Part shown: in pieces, positions 14,851-23,246 of the stretch
How positions within the stretch are numbered: position 1 is the stretch's first letter
Layout: each line of letters begins with the position of its first letter
Assembly (NCBI RefSeq): GCF_002043095.1
Contig: NZ_MVOC01000051.1
Span: 1-63,701, forward strand
DNA from: Mycobacterium sp. AT1
Lineage (GTDB): Bacteria > Actinomycetota > Actinomycetes > Mycobacteriales > Mycobacteriaceae
Direction: 5' to 3'
DNA: 63,701 bases
The notes under the pieces: generated by a model
Databases searched by the model: none
Told to the model about the DNA's origin: nothing
What the model saw: the letters and a program-made list of their open reading frames with translations, nothing else
Made by a program: the position numbers and the translations under genes

Positions 14851-15531
14851 TTGGCCGATCAAGCGACCCGGACAGTCGAGCGAGCGCTCGCCCTCCTGGC
14901 AAGCGTCTGCGACCGCGGCGGGGCGAATCTCGCCGACACCGCCAGAGAGTGCGAGCTGGCCCCGAGCACGGCCCTTCGGCTGCTGCGCACCCTGGAGGCC
15001 GCCGGCTTCGTGCGCAAGGACGAATCCGGCACCTACCGCCCGGGAAGCCGAATCATCCAACTCGGCGCCCAAGCCCTTAGCGACGAGTCGTTGGTCGACC
15101 TCGCCGGCCCTGCCATGGACGAGCTCGCCACCGAGACCGGCGAGTCGGTGTACCTCAGCGTCGTCGGGCACGCCGCCACCGCGGTGTACATCAACATCGT
15201 CGAGGGCACGCATTCGGTGCGCCACGCCAGCTGGGTCGGCCGCACCGTACCGCTGGACGTCTCGGCGGCCGGACATGCGTTGCGCGGCAAGGTGTCCGAC
15301 GACGGTTACGTCATCGTCGAACGCGGCGTCGAGACCGACGTCACCGCAATCGCCTGCCCGGTGTACTCGCAGAGCAGGATCGTCGCCGCGATGAGCCTCG
15401 TCATTCCGAGCTACCGGCTCAATGCAGATCAAACGACGCAGTACGGCCGACTGCTGATCGCGGCCGCGGCGGACGTGTCCGCCCGTCTGAGCAGCCCCAC
15501 CGAAGCGAACCCTCCAGAAGGATCACGATGA
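14851..15531 (+). CDS. IclR-family transcriptional regulator of the hut cluster
   Basis: 226 residues from a TTG at 14851. The strong site AGAGGAGG lies five bases upstream, and the fold begins right after it. The N-terminal winged helix is TVERALALLASVCDRGGANLADTARECELAPSTALRLLRTLEAAGFV; the C-terminal ligand domain contains GESVYLSVVGHAATAVYINIV and AIACPVYSQSRIVAAMSLV. It is shorter than typical IclR proteins at the domain joint but complete in both halves. As first gene of the operon and divergent from the lyase, it probably senses urocanate or another pathway intermediate and binds the dyad at 14753-14771. It overlaps the transporter ATPase gene by four bases. Confidence 0.87.
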   Translation: MADQATRTVERALALLASVCDRGGANLADTARECELAPSTALRLLRTLEAAGFVRKDESGTYRPGSRIIQLGAQALSDESLVDLAGPAMDELATETGESVYLSVVGHAATAVYINIVEGTHSVRHASWVGRTVPLDVSAAGHALRGKVSDDGYVIVERGVETDVTAIACPVYSQSRIVAAMSLVIPSYRLNADQTTQYGRLLIAAAADVSARLSSPTEANPPEGSR

Positions 15532-16643
15532 TCACATTCAACGACGTGTCCAAGGTGTACCCCGACGGGACCGTGGCGGTCGACGGCCTCGACGTCACGG
15601 CACCCAACGGCAAGATCACCGTCCTCGTCGGGCCGTCGGGCTGCGGTAAGACGACCTCCATGCGGATGATCAACCGCCTGATCGAACCGAGCTCGGGGAC
15701 GATCGAACTCGACGGCGTCGACACCCAGACCCTGGACCGGGTGGCCCTCCGGCGGCGGATCGGATACGTCATTCAGAACGCGGGTCTGTTCCCGCACCGC
15801 ACGGTCGTCGACAACGTGGCAGCCCTGCCCCGCTTACTGGGCGGTGGGAAGAAGCAAACCCGTTCTGCGGCAATGGAACTGCTCGAACGCGTTGGACTGG
15901 ACGCCAAGTTCGCTCAACGATATCCATGGCAGCTGTCGGGCGGCCAGCAGCAACGCGTAGGGGTGGCCCGCGCCTTGGCCACCGATCCGCCCTTCCTGCT
16001 CATGGACGAACCCTTCAGCGCCGTCGACCCGATCGTCCGAAATCAGTTGCAGGACGAGTTCCTTCGCCTTCAGGCCGACATCTCCAAGACCATCGTGATG
16101 GTCACCCACGACATCGACGAAGCCCTCAAGCTCGGCGACCAGGTCGTGGTGCTTCGCCAAGGCGGGACACTGGCCCAGGCCGCCACGCCCGCCGACCTGC
16201 TCGCCGCCCCCAAGGACGCCTTCGTCGCCGACTTCGTCGGATCCGCCCGCGGCTACCGGGCGCTGGGCTTCCACACCTGCGACGACTTGCTCGCACTCGT
16301 CGACGAGCCGACCATCCAGGTGGGACAGGGCATCTCGTCCGTCGCGGCACCCCACGACAGGTGGGTCCTGGTGGTCGACGCTGCCAACGCGCCGATCGGC
16401 TGGGTCGACACCGTCAACCTGCGGGGCGACCGCGTCACCGACGGCGACGTCAACCTCAGCGCCACCTCGGCCCGCAGAAGTGACCCCCTTCGCGATCTGC
16501 TCAACTCGGCGCTGTCGAGCCCCAGCGGCCGGTGCGTCGTCACCGACGAGGCGGGCGCGCTGCTCGGCACGGCCACCGACCACGACGTGATCGACGCGAT
16601 CAAGCGGGCCAAGGACGCTCGCAGCGCAGGGGTTTCGGCATGA
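15528..16643 (+). CDS. ProV/OpuCA-type ABC transporter ATPase with CBS region
   Basis: 371 residues. Walker A is GPSGCGKTT, the Q-loop is IGYVIQNAGLFPH, the signature is LSGGQQQRVGVARAL and Walker B is FLLMDEPFSAVD. The C-terminal 120 residues resemble a CBS pair (GWVDTVNLRGD, CVVTDEAGALLGTATDHDVID), as in OpuCA/ProV, where it senses ionic strength or nucleotides. It powers uptake through the two permeases that follow. The family handles betaines, but related HutXWV-type systems take up histidine, which suits this cluster. ATGA overlaps on both sides show tight translational coupling. Confidence 0.9.
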   Translation: MITFNDVSKVYPDGTVAVDGLDVTAPNGKITVLVGPSGCGKTTSMRMINRLIEPSSGTIELDGVDTQTLDRVALRRRIGYVIQNAGLFPHRTVVDNVAALPRLLGGGKKQTRSAAMELLERVGLDAKFAQRYPWQLSGGQQQRVGVARALATDPPFLLMDEPFSAVDPIVRNQLQDEFLRLQADISKTIVMVTHDIDEALKLGDQVVVLRQGGTLAQAATPADLLAAPKDAFVADFVGSARGYRALGFHTCDDLLALVDEPTIQVGQGISSVAAPHDRWVLVVDAANAPIGWVDTVNLRGDRVTDGDVNLSATSARRSDPLRDLLNSALSSPSGRCVVTDEAGALLGTATDHDVIDAIKRAKDARSAGVSA

Positions 16644-17284
16644 ACTGGATCTCGTCCAACCTCGGTCGCATCGTCGACCTCACCATCAGCCACGTGTGGT
16701 TGACCCTGGTGCCGACCGTGATCGGCCTGCTGCTCGCCCTGCCCCTTGGGTGGTGGGCGCACCGGTCCGGGCGCGGGTACGCGGCCATCGTCGGCACCGC
16801 GGGTCTGCTGTACACCATCCCGTCGCTGGCGCTGTTCATCATCCTGCCGACCATCCTCGGCACCAAGATCCTCGATCCGGTCAACATCGTCGTCGCGCTG
16901 ACGCTGTACACCCTTGCGCTGCTGGTGCGCGTCGTCGCCGACGGGCTCGGCTCGGTACCCCACGACACCGTCGCCGCCGCCGAGGCGATGGGGTACCGCA
17001 GTTGGCAGCGGCTGCTGCTGGTGGAACTGCCCGTGGCGGTCCCCGTCATCGCGGCTGGACTGCGGGTGGCCGTGGTGTCCAACGTCAGCATCGTGACGAT
17101 GGCTGCGCTGCTTGGCATTCCGCAGCTCGGCTCACTTTTCACTCAGGGCTTCCAGCTCCGGCTCTACACGCCGCTGGTCACCGGGGTCGTCCTCTGCGTC
17201 GTACTGGCCGTGGTGTTCGACGGCATCATCATCTGGGCCAACAAACTCGCCACCCCGTGGCGGCAACGGACGGTGACCTCGTGA
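16640..17284 (+). CDS. ProW/OpuCB-type ABC transporter permease 1
   Basis: 214 residues with about six membrane helices, starting WLTLVPTVIGLLLALPLGWW. The coupling-helix (EAA) motif lies in AAAEAMGYRSWQRLLLVELPVAVPVIAAGLRVAVV, with the conserved SIVTMAALLGIPQLGSL after it. The ATG at 16640 overlaps the ATPase stop (ATGA). It forms a heteromeric channel with the next gene. Substrate inferred from context: histidine, urocanate or a histidine betaine. Confidence 0.9.
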   Translation: MNWISSNLGRIVDLTISHVWLTLVPTVIGLLLALPLGWWAHRSGRGYAAIVGTAGLLYTIPSLALFIILPTILGTKILDPVNIVVALTLYTLALLVRVVADGLGSVPHDTVAAAEAMGYRSWQRLLLVELPVAVPVIAAGLRVAVVSNVSIVTMAALLGIPQLGSLFTQGFQLRLYTPLVTGVVLCVVLAVVFDGIIIWANKLATPWRQRTVTS

Positions 17285-18000
17285 TCGTCTTCGGCTGGCT
17301 CACCGACCCCGCCAACTGGACCGGGTCCGACGGCATCCCGACGCAGATCGGCTATCACCTGCTGTACTCCGGTGTCGCCCTGGCGGTGGCCCTGGCGATC
17401 GCGGTGCCACTCGGCATCGTGATCGGCTACACCGGCCGCGGCGAGGCGCTGGTCGCCGGATCGGCGAACGCGTTGCGGGCGTTGCCGTCCCTGGGACTAC
17501 TCGTCCTGCTGTTCCTGATCATCTCGCCGGTCGTCGCCGGTCAACTCGTCTACGTGCTGCCGACCATCGTGGTGCTCGTCCTGCTCGCGGTGCCGCCGAT
17601 TCTCACCGGCACCTACGCCGGCATCCAGAACGCCGACGCCGACGCCGTGGGCGCCGCCCGCGGAATGGGCTACACCAAGCGACAGATCCTGATCAGGGTC
17701 CAGCTGCCGTGTGCCCTTCCGCTGTTGCTCTCCGGCATCAGGGGCGCCACCCTGCAGATCGTCTCGACGGCCACCATCGCGGCCTACCTCGGCCTGCAAG
17801 GGCTCGGTCGGTTCATCCTCGACGGCCGCGCGCAGGCCAACTTCAGCGAAATGGCAGGCGGTGCAATCCTCGTCGCCGCACTCGCACTGCTGCTGGAGTT
17901 CGGGTTCGCCTGGCTCGGCAGGCTCATCGTGTCACCGGGGCTTCGTCGCTCCACGAAGAAGTCGTCCCCGCTACCAGTCCCTACTCAGGCCGCCGCCTAG
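17281..18000 (+). CDS. ProW/OpuCD-type ABC transporter permease 2
   Basis: 239 residues, about six membrane helices (HLLYSGVALAVALAIAVPLG, LGLLVLLFLIISPVV and others). The EAA-type segment is AVGAARGMGYTKRQILIRVQLPCALPLLLSGIRGATLQIV, followed by TIAAYLGLQGLGRFIL. The GTG at 17281 overlaps the first permease stop (GTGA). It ends in a short basic, Pro-rich cytoplasmic tail. Pairs with permease 1 and the ATPase. Confidence 0.9.
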   Translation: MIVFGWLTDPANWTGSDGIPTQIGYHLLYSGVALAVALAIAVPLGIVIGYTGRGEALVAGSANALRALPSLGLLVLLFLIISPVVAGQLVYVLPTIVVLVLLAVPPILTGTYAGIQNADADAVGAARGMGYTKRQILIRVQLPCALPLLLSGIRGATLQIVSTATIAAYLGLQGLGRFILDGRAQANFSEMAGGAILVAALALLLEFGFAWLGRLIVSPGLRRSTKKSSPLPVPTQAAA

Positions 18001-18036
18001 GTGCCACCCCGGCACCGCCTACCAAGGAGAATCACC

Positions 18037-18960
18037 ATGAAGAGACGCGCCATCCTCTCGGCGTTCGCCCTCACGTCCGTACTCGCCCTCAGCGCGTGTG
18101 GCGGCGGGGGATCGGATCCCCTGTCCGGCGACGGAAACGACAAGGGGTCCGCCGGGTCCGAGGTGATCATCGGCTCCGCGGACTTCACCGAGAGCCAGCT
18201 CATCGCCAGCATCTACTCCCAGGCGCTGCAGGCCAAGGGCGTCAAGGTCAAGGAGCAGTTCAACATTGGCAGCCGCGAGGTCTACATCGCGGCGCTCAAG
18301 GACGGCTCGATCGACCTGGTGCCCGAGTACTCCGGTGCGCTGCTGAGCTACCTGGACCCGAAGTCGACCGCGGCGACCACGGACGCGGTGACCTCCGAGC
18401 TCACCGGCAAGATGCCCCAGGGACTGTCGCTGCTGACGGCCTCGCCCGCCGAGGACAAGGACGTCGTGGCCGTCACCAAGGCGACCGCCGACAAGTACCA
18501 GCTGAAGACGGTGTCGGACCTGGCCCCGCACGCGGGCGAACTCGTCCTTGGCGGTCCGCCGGAGTGGAAGACCCGCCAGCAGGGCGTCGTCGGCCTGCGC
18601 GACGTGTACGGCCTCAACTTCAAGGACTTCGTCACCCTCGACGCGGGCGGCACCCTGACCATGACGGCACTGACCAACGGTCAGATCCAAGCTGGCGACC
18701 TGTTCAGCACCGACCCCGGTCTGAAGACCAACGACCTCGTCGCCCTTGAGGACGACAAGTCGCTGTTCGCCGCGGAGAACGTCGTCCCGGTGATCAAGGC
18801 CGCCAAGGAAAACGAGACCATCACCAAGACGCTGAACGCCGTGTCGGCGAAGCTCACCACCGACGACCTCATCTCGATGAATGCCGAGGCCGCCACGGGA
18901 GCCAACCTCGCCGACATCGCGAAGAAGTGGCTCGCGGGCGCAGGCATCAACGGTTCCTAG
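18037..18960 (+). CDS. OpuAC/ProX-type substrate-binding lipoprotein
   Basis: 307 residues. A lipoprotein signal ends in LSAC with Cys21 as the lipidated residue. The mature part is a periplasmic-type binding protein: IIGSADFTESQLIASIYSQAL, FNIGSREVYIAALKDGSIDLVPEYSGALL and a C-terminal TTDDLISMN stretch, all typical of the OpuAC quaternary-amine-binding family. A strong AAGGAG site precedes the ATG by six bases, fitting higher production of the binding protein. Aromatic cage residues that would tell a quaternary amine from histidine cannot be assigned from sequence alone. Confidence 0.9.
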   Translation: MKRRAILSAFALTSVLALSACGGGGSDPLSGDGNDKGSAGSEVIIGSADFTESQLIASIYSQALQAKGVKVKEQFNIGSREVYIAALKDGSIDLVPEYSGALLSYLDPKSTAATTDAVTSELTGKMPQGLSLLTASPAEDKDVVAVTKATADKYQLKTVSDLAPHAGELVLGGPPEWKTRQQGVVGLRDVYGLNFKDFVTLDAGGTLTMTALTNGQIQAGDLFSTDPGLKTNDLVALEDDKSLFAAENVVPVIKAAKENETITKTLNAVSAKLTTDDLISMNAEAATGANLADIAKKWLAGAGINGS

Positions 18961-18988
18961 GCAATTACGACAAAGGACGTCATCTGAC

Positions 18989-20674
18989 ATGAGCACCACC
19001 TCTGGGTCCGCCTCCGTGGCCGGTCCCCGTCCCGTCCGCGCCCCGCGCGGAACCGACATCTCCTGCAAGGGCTGGCAACAGGAAGCCGTCCTGCGCATGT
19101 TGATGAACAACCTCGATCCCGAGGTCGCCGAGCACCCAGACGACCTCGTCGTCTACGGCGGCACCGGGCGGGCGGCCCGCAGCTGGCCGGCCTTCGACGC
19201 GTTGGTCCGAACCCTTCGCAGTCTCGAGGACGACGAGACCATGCTGGTCCAGTCCGGCAAGCCGGTCGGGGTGTTCCGCACCAACGTCTGGGCGCCCCGG
19301 GTTCTGATCGCCAACTCCAATCTGGTTGGTGACTGGGCCAATTGGGAGCAGTTCCGCAAGCTGGAGGCGCTGGGGCTGACGATGTACGGCCAGATGACGG
19401 CCGGATCGTGGATCTACATCGGCACTCAGGGCATCCTCCAAGGCACCTACGAGACGTTCGGGGCGATCGCCAAGAAGAAGTTCGGCGGCACCCTGGCTGG
19501 CACCATCACCCTGACCGGGGGCGTCGGCGGCATGGGCGGTGCGCAGCCGCTCGCGGTCACGATGAACGAGGGCGTCGCCATCTGCGTCGACGTCGACGAG
19601 ACGCGCATCGACCGGCGCATCGCCAAGCGGTACCTCGACGTCAAGGCCACGGACCTCGACGACGCCGTGGCCAAGGCGATCGAAGCGCGAGATGCCAAGC
19701 GGCCGTTGTCGATCGGTGTGGTCGGCAACGCCGCCGAGGTGTTTCCCGCCCTGCTCGAACGCGACGCGCCGATCGACATCGTCACCGACCAGACCTCGGC
19801 GCACGACCCGCTGTCCTACCTGCCGATCGGGATCGACCTCGAGGACATGAAGAAGATGGCCGAGAAGGATCCGGCCTACTTCACCGAACAGGCGCAGGAG
19901 TCAATGGCCAAGCAGGTCGCCGCCATGGTCGGCTTCCTGGACAAGGGCGCCGAGGTGTTCGACTACGGCAACTCGATCCGCGACGAAGCGCGAAAGGCCG
20001 GTTACGACCGCGCCTTTGACTTCCCCGGCTTCGTGCCCGCCTACATTCGACCCCAGTTCGAAGAGGGTCTCGGTCCGTTCCGGTGGGCCGCCCTGTCCGG
20101 CGACCCGAAGGACATCGCCGCCACCGACAGGGCCATTCTGGAGCTCTTCCCGGACAACGAGCATCTGCGGCGGTGGATCACCATGGCGGGTGAGCGCGTC
20201 GAGTTCGAGGGGTTGCCCGCTCGCATCTGTTGGCTCGGCTACGGCGAACGACACCGCGCCGGACTGAAGTTCAACGAGATGGTCGCCTCCGGAGAGGTGT
20301 CCGCCCCCATCGTCATCGGCCGCGATCACCTCGACTCGGGATCGGTGGCCTCGCCCTACCGCGAAACCGAGGCGATGCTCGACGGGTCCGACGCGATCGC
20401 GGACTGGCCGCTGCTCAACGCATTGCTCAACACGGCGTCCGGCGCGACGTGGGTGTCGATTCACCACGGTGGCGGAGTCGGCATGGGCCGCTCCATCCAC
20501 GCCGGGCAGGTGTCGGTGGCCGACGGAACCGAGCTCGCCGCACAGAAGCTCGAACGCGTGCTGACCAACGACCCCGGCATGGGCGTCATCCGGCACACCG
20601 ACGCGGGATACGAGTACGCCGCCGAGGTGGCCGCCACTCGAGGAGTGCGAATTCCGATGCAGGAGAGCGAATGA
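18989..20674 (+). CDS. hutU: Urocanate hydratase
   Basis: 561 residues, the usual urocanase length. It converts urocanate to 4-imidazolone-5-propionate using tightly bound NAD+ as electrophile. Visible signatures are MYGQMTAGSWIYIGTQGIL, the NAD-binding GGVGGMGGAQPLAV, and GLPARICWLGYGERHRAGL with catalytic Cys414. The C-terminal block is RDHLDSGSVASPYRETEAM followed by SIHHGGGVGMGRSIHAG. All hallmark residues are present, so the gene looks active. The ATG at 18989 follows an AAAGGA site. It overlaps the amidohydrolase gene by four bases. Confidence 0.95.
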   Translation: MSTTSGSASVAGPRPVRAPRGTDISCKGWQQEAVLRMLMNNLDPEVAEHPDDLVVYGGTGRAARSWPAFDALVRTLRSLEDDETMLVQSGKPVGVFRTNVWAPRVLIANSNLVGDWANWEQFRKLEALGLTMYGQMTAGSWIYIGTQGILQGTYETFGAIAKKKFGGTLAGTITLTGGVGGMGGAQPLAVTMNEGVAICVDVDETRIDRRIAKRYLDVKATDLDDAVAKAIEARDAKRPLSIGVVGNAAEVFPALLERDAPIDIVTDQTSAHDPLSYLPIGIDLEDMKKMAEKDPAYFTEQAQESMAKQVAAMVGFLDKGAEVFDYGNSIRDEARKAGYDRAFDFPGFVPAYIRPQFEEGLGPFRWAALSGDPKDIAATDRAILELFPDNEHLRRWITMAGERVEFEGLPARICWLGYGERHRAGLKFNEMVASGEVSAPIVIGRDHLDSGSVASPYRETEAMLDGSDAIADWPLLNALLNTASGATWVSIHHGGGVGMGRSIHAGQVSVADGTELAAQKLERVLTNDPGMGVIRHTDAGYEYAAEVAATRGVRIPMQESE

Positions 20675-21894
20675 CCTCGTTCGACTCGATGTGGGGTTCC
20701 ATCCTCGACGTCGGCCAGGACACCAACACCAGGGGCTATCGCCGATTTGCCTGGTCGGATGCCGACCTGACACTCCGGGAGTGGTTTCGCGGCTGCGCAG
20801 AGGCGCGGGGGATGTCCTACGAGGAGGACCGCAACGGCAACCTGTGGGCGTGGTGGCTGCCGCCGGGATGGACCGGTGAACCGACGGGCGCCTTCGTCAC
20901 CGGGTCGCACCTGGACTCGGTGCCCGATGGCGGAGCCTTCGACGGGCCGCTCGGGGTCGTCTCCGCGTTCGCCGCGGTCGACGTCGTGCGTGAGCGCGGC
21001 GTGGTACCGACGATTCCCGTTGCGGTCGCGGCGTTCTCCGACGAGGAGGGCGCCAGGTTCGGTGTCGCCTGCGTCGGATCGCAACTCGTCACGGGAGCCC
21101 TCGGTGCCGACCGGGCCCGTGGGTTGCGTGACAACGACGGGGTCACCCTCGCCGAGGCGATGACGCGGGCGGGGCGCAAGCCCGAGCACCTCGGCGTCGA
21201 CGAGGCCATGCTCGAGCGCATCGGCGTCTACGTCGAACTCCACGTCGAGCAGGGCCGGGCGCTGGACCTCGTCGACCGTCCGATCGCCGTGGCGTCGTCG
21301 ATCTGGCCACATGGGCGCTGGGAGTTCGTCTTCGACGGAGCGGCCAACCACGCGGGCACCACCCGGCTCGCCGATCGACGCGACCCCATGCTGGCCTTCG
21401 CGTCCTCGGTGCACGCCGCCAGGTCGGCGGCGGCCAAGCACGAGGCGGTCGCCACGTTCGGCAAGGTGCTGGTGTCGCCCAACGGGGCCAACGCGATTCC
21501 GTCCCGGATCCGGGCGTGGCTGGACGCCCGCGCCGCCGACGAGGCGACGTTGACGGCGCTGGTCGACCAGATCAGCAGGGAAGCCGGGGGATTCGCGTCC
21601 TCCGACGACGTCGACCTCCACGTGACCGTCGAATCGGTAACGCCCATCGTCGAATTTCCCGAAGGTCCACGCGCCCGGTTGCAGCGCGCGCTGGCCCGTC
21701 TCGGTGACGTGCCGGTGCTGCCCACCCAGGCGGGCCACGACGCCGGGATCCTGTCGGCCAAGGTGCCGACGGCAATGCTGTTCGTGCGCAACCCGACCGG
21801 GGTGTCGCACTCCCCGGAGGAGCACGCCGAGACCGCGGACTGCCACGTCGGTGCGGAGGCGCTGGCCGACGTCATGACGGAGTGGGTGGGGTGA
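20671..21894 (+). CDS. M20-family amidohydrolase (allantoate amidohydrolase-like) in the hutG position
   Basis: 407 residues. Metal-binding motifs of the M20 carbamoylase/allantoate amidohydrolase group are GSHLDSVPDGGAFDGPLGV (His and Asp), SDEEGARF (Glu), YVELHVEQG (His) and SHSPEEH near the C-terminus. The family hydrolyses N-carbamoyl or ureido amides with two metal ions. In a hut operon with HutF but no HutG, the most economical role is to hydrolyse N-formyl-L-glutamate to glutamate and formate. That role is inference; allantoate or carbamoyl substrates are alternatives. ATGA overlap with hutU and GTGA overlap with hutF indicate one translational unit. Confidence 0.82.
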   Translation: MTSFDSMWGSILDVGQDTNTRGYRRFAWSDADLTLREWFRGCAEARGMSYEEDRNGNLWAWWLPPGWTGEPTGAFVTGSHLDSVPDGGAFDGPLGVVSAFAAVDVVRERGVVPTIPVAVAAFSDEEGARFGVACVGSQLVTGALGADRARGLRDNDGVTLAEAMTRAGRKPEHLGVDEAMLERIGVYVELHVEQGRALDLVDRPIAVASSIWPHGRWEFVFDGAANHAGTTRLADRRDPMLAFASSVHAARSAAAKHEAVATFGKVLVSPNGANAIPSRIRAWLDARAADEATLTALVDQISREAGGFASSDDVDLHVTVESVTPIVEFPEGPRARLQRALARLGDVPVLPTQAGHDAGILSAKVPTAMLFVRNPTGVSHSPEEHAETADCHVGAEALADVMTEWVG

Positions 21895-23246
21895 GCACCT
21901 GGTGGTGTGAACACGCCTGGCTGGGCGGGGCCACGGTCGCCGAGCGGGTGTCGATCTCGGTGTCCGACGGCAGTATCGCCTCGATCGAGGTCGGCGTCGA
22001 CGCGCCTGCCTCGGCCCGGCGGCTCCCTGGTCTCGTCGTGCCCGGTCTGGCGAACGCGCACTCGCACGCCTTCCATCGCGCGTTGCGCTCGCGGACGCAG
22101 CGGGATCGTGGTTCCTTCTGGACGTGGCGCGATCTGATGTACCGCGCGGCGGGTCGGCTCGATCCCGACGGCTATCGGCGGCTGTCCCGCGCGGTGTACG
22201 CCGAAATGGCGCTGGCGGGCATCACGTCGGTCGGCGAATTTCACTACCTGCACCACGACGTCGGCGGGGTGCCCTACGCCGACCCCAACGAGATGGGCAG
22301 GGCCCTGATCGCCGGTGCCGCGGACGCCGGTGTTCGGCTGACCCTGCTCGACACGTGCTACCTGAGCTCGGGGGTCGACGGCGCACCGTTGGCTGAGGGC
22401 CCGCAGCAGCGCTTCGGGGACGGCAGCGGCGACCGCTGGGCCGACCGCGTCGAGGTACTTCACCGCCAGGTGTCCGCCGATGATCAGGTAATCGTCGGCG
22501 CCGCACTGCATTCGGTGCGCGGCGTGCCGCTGGCGCACATGCCCGCCGTCGTCGAGTGGGCCGCCGCGCACGACGCGCCACTGCACGTGCATTCGTCGGA
22601 ACAGACCGCCGAGGTCGACCAGTGTCTCGCCGTGCACGGCGCCACCCCGACGGCACTGCTGCGCGACGCAGGCGTTCTCGGCCCGAGGACCACCGCGGTC
22701 CACGCCACGCACCTGACCGACGAGGACCTCGCCGACCTCGACCGCACGGCGACCGGGGTCTGCTTCTGTCCGACCACCGAGCGTGACCTCGGCGACGGCA
22801 TCGGCCCGGCCGCCGCGCTGCTGGCTGGCCGCGGGCTGTTCAGCCTAGGGTCGGACTCCCACGCGATGGTCGACCTGTTCGAGGAGGCCCGTGCCACCGA
22901 ACTCGACGAGCGCCTGGCCCGCCGCGAGCGCGGGATCGTCGCGGCCGAGAGATTGCTCGGGGCAGCCACTCTCGACGGCCAGCACGCCCTCGGGTGGACT
23001 GATGCGGGTGTCCTGCAGGTCGGTGCGCGTGCCGACCTGGTCGCGGTGGACCTGGGGTCGGTGCGCACGGCAGGTGGTGGCGCCACCGTCGAGAACGTGG
23101 TGTTCGCGGCTAGCGCCGCCGACGTCACCGACGTCGTCGTCGACGGTCGCGTCGTCGTCGCCGACCGGCGGCACTTTGGCGTCGACGACGTGGGTGCCGC
23201 ACTGTCCGAGACCATTTCGGCGCTGATGGAAGGATCCGTTCGATGA
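21891..23246 (+). CDS. hutF: Formimidoylglutamate deiminase
   Basis: 451 residues from a GTG at 21891 that overlaps the previous stop, consistent with every other junction in this operon. Amidohydrolase-superfamily zinc enzyme: NAHSHAFHRAL supplies HxH, then EFHYLHHD, HVHSSEQTAEV, HATHLT and the metal Asp in SLGSDSHAMVDLFEEAR. HutF removes ammonia from N-formimidoyl-L-glutamate to give N-formylglutamate, which defines the five-step Hut pathway ending in formate rather than formamide. The C-terminal RADLVAVDL segment is the usual beta-sandwich closing strand. Confidence 0.92.
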   Translation: MSTWWCEHAWLGGATVAERVSISVSDGSIASIEVGVDAPASARRLPGLVVPGLANAHSHAFHRALRSRTQRDRGSFWTWRDLMYRAAGRLDPDGYRRLSRAVYAEMALAGITSVGEFHYLHHDVGGVPYADPNEMGRALIAGAADAGVRLTLLDTCYLSSGVDGAPLAEGPQQRFGDGSGDRWADRVEVLHRQVSADDQVIVGAALHSVRGVPLAHMPAVVEWAAAHDAPLHVHSSEQTAEVDQCLAVHGATPTALLRDAGVLGPRTTAVHATHLTDEDLADLDRTATGVCFCPTTERDLGDGIGPAAALLAGRGLFSLGSDSHAMVDLFEEARATELDERLARRERGIVAAERLLGAATLDGQHALGWTDAGVLQVGARADLVAVDLGSVRTAGGGATVENVVFAASAADVTDVVVDGRVVVADRRHFGVDDVGAALSETISALMEGSVR

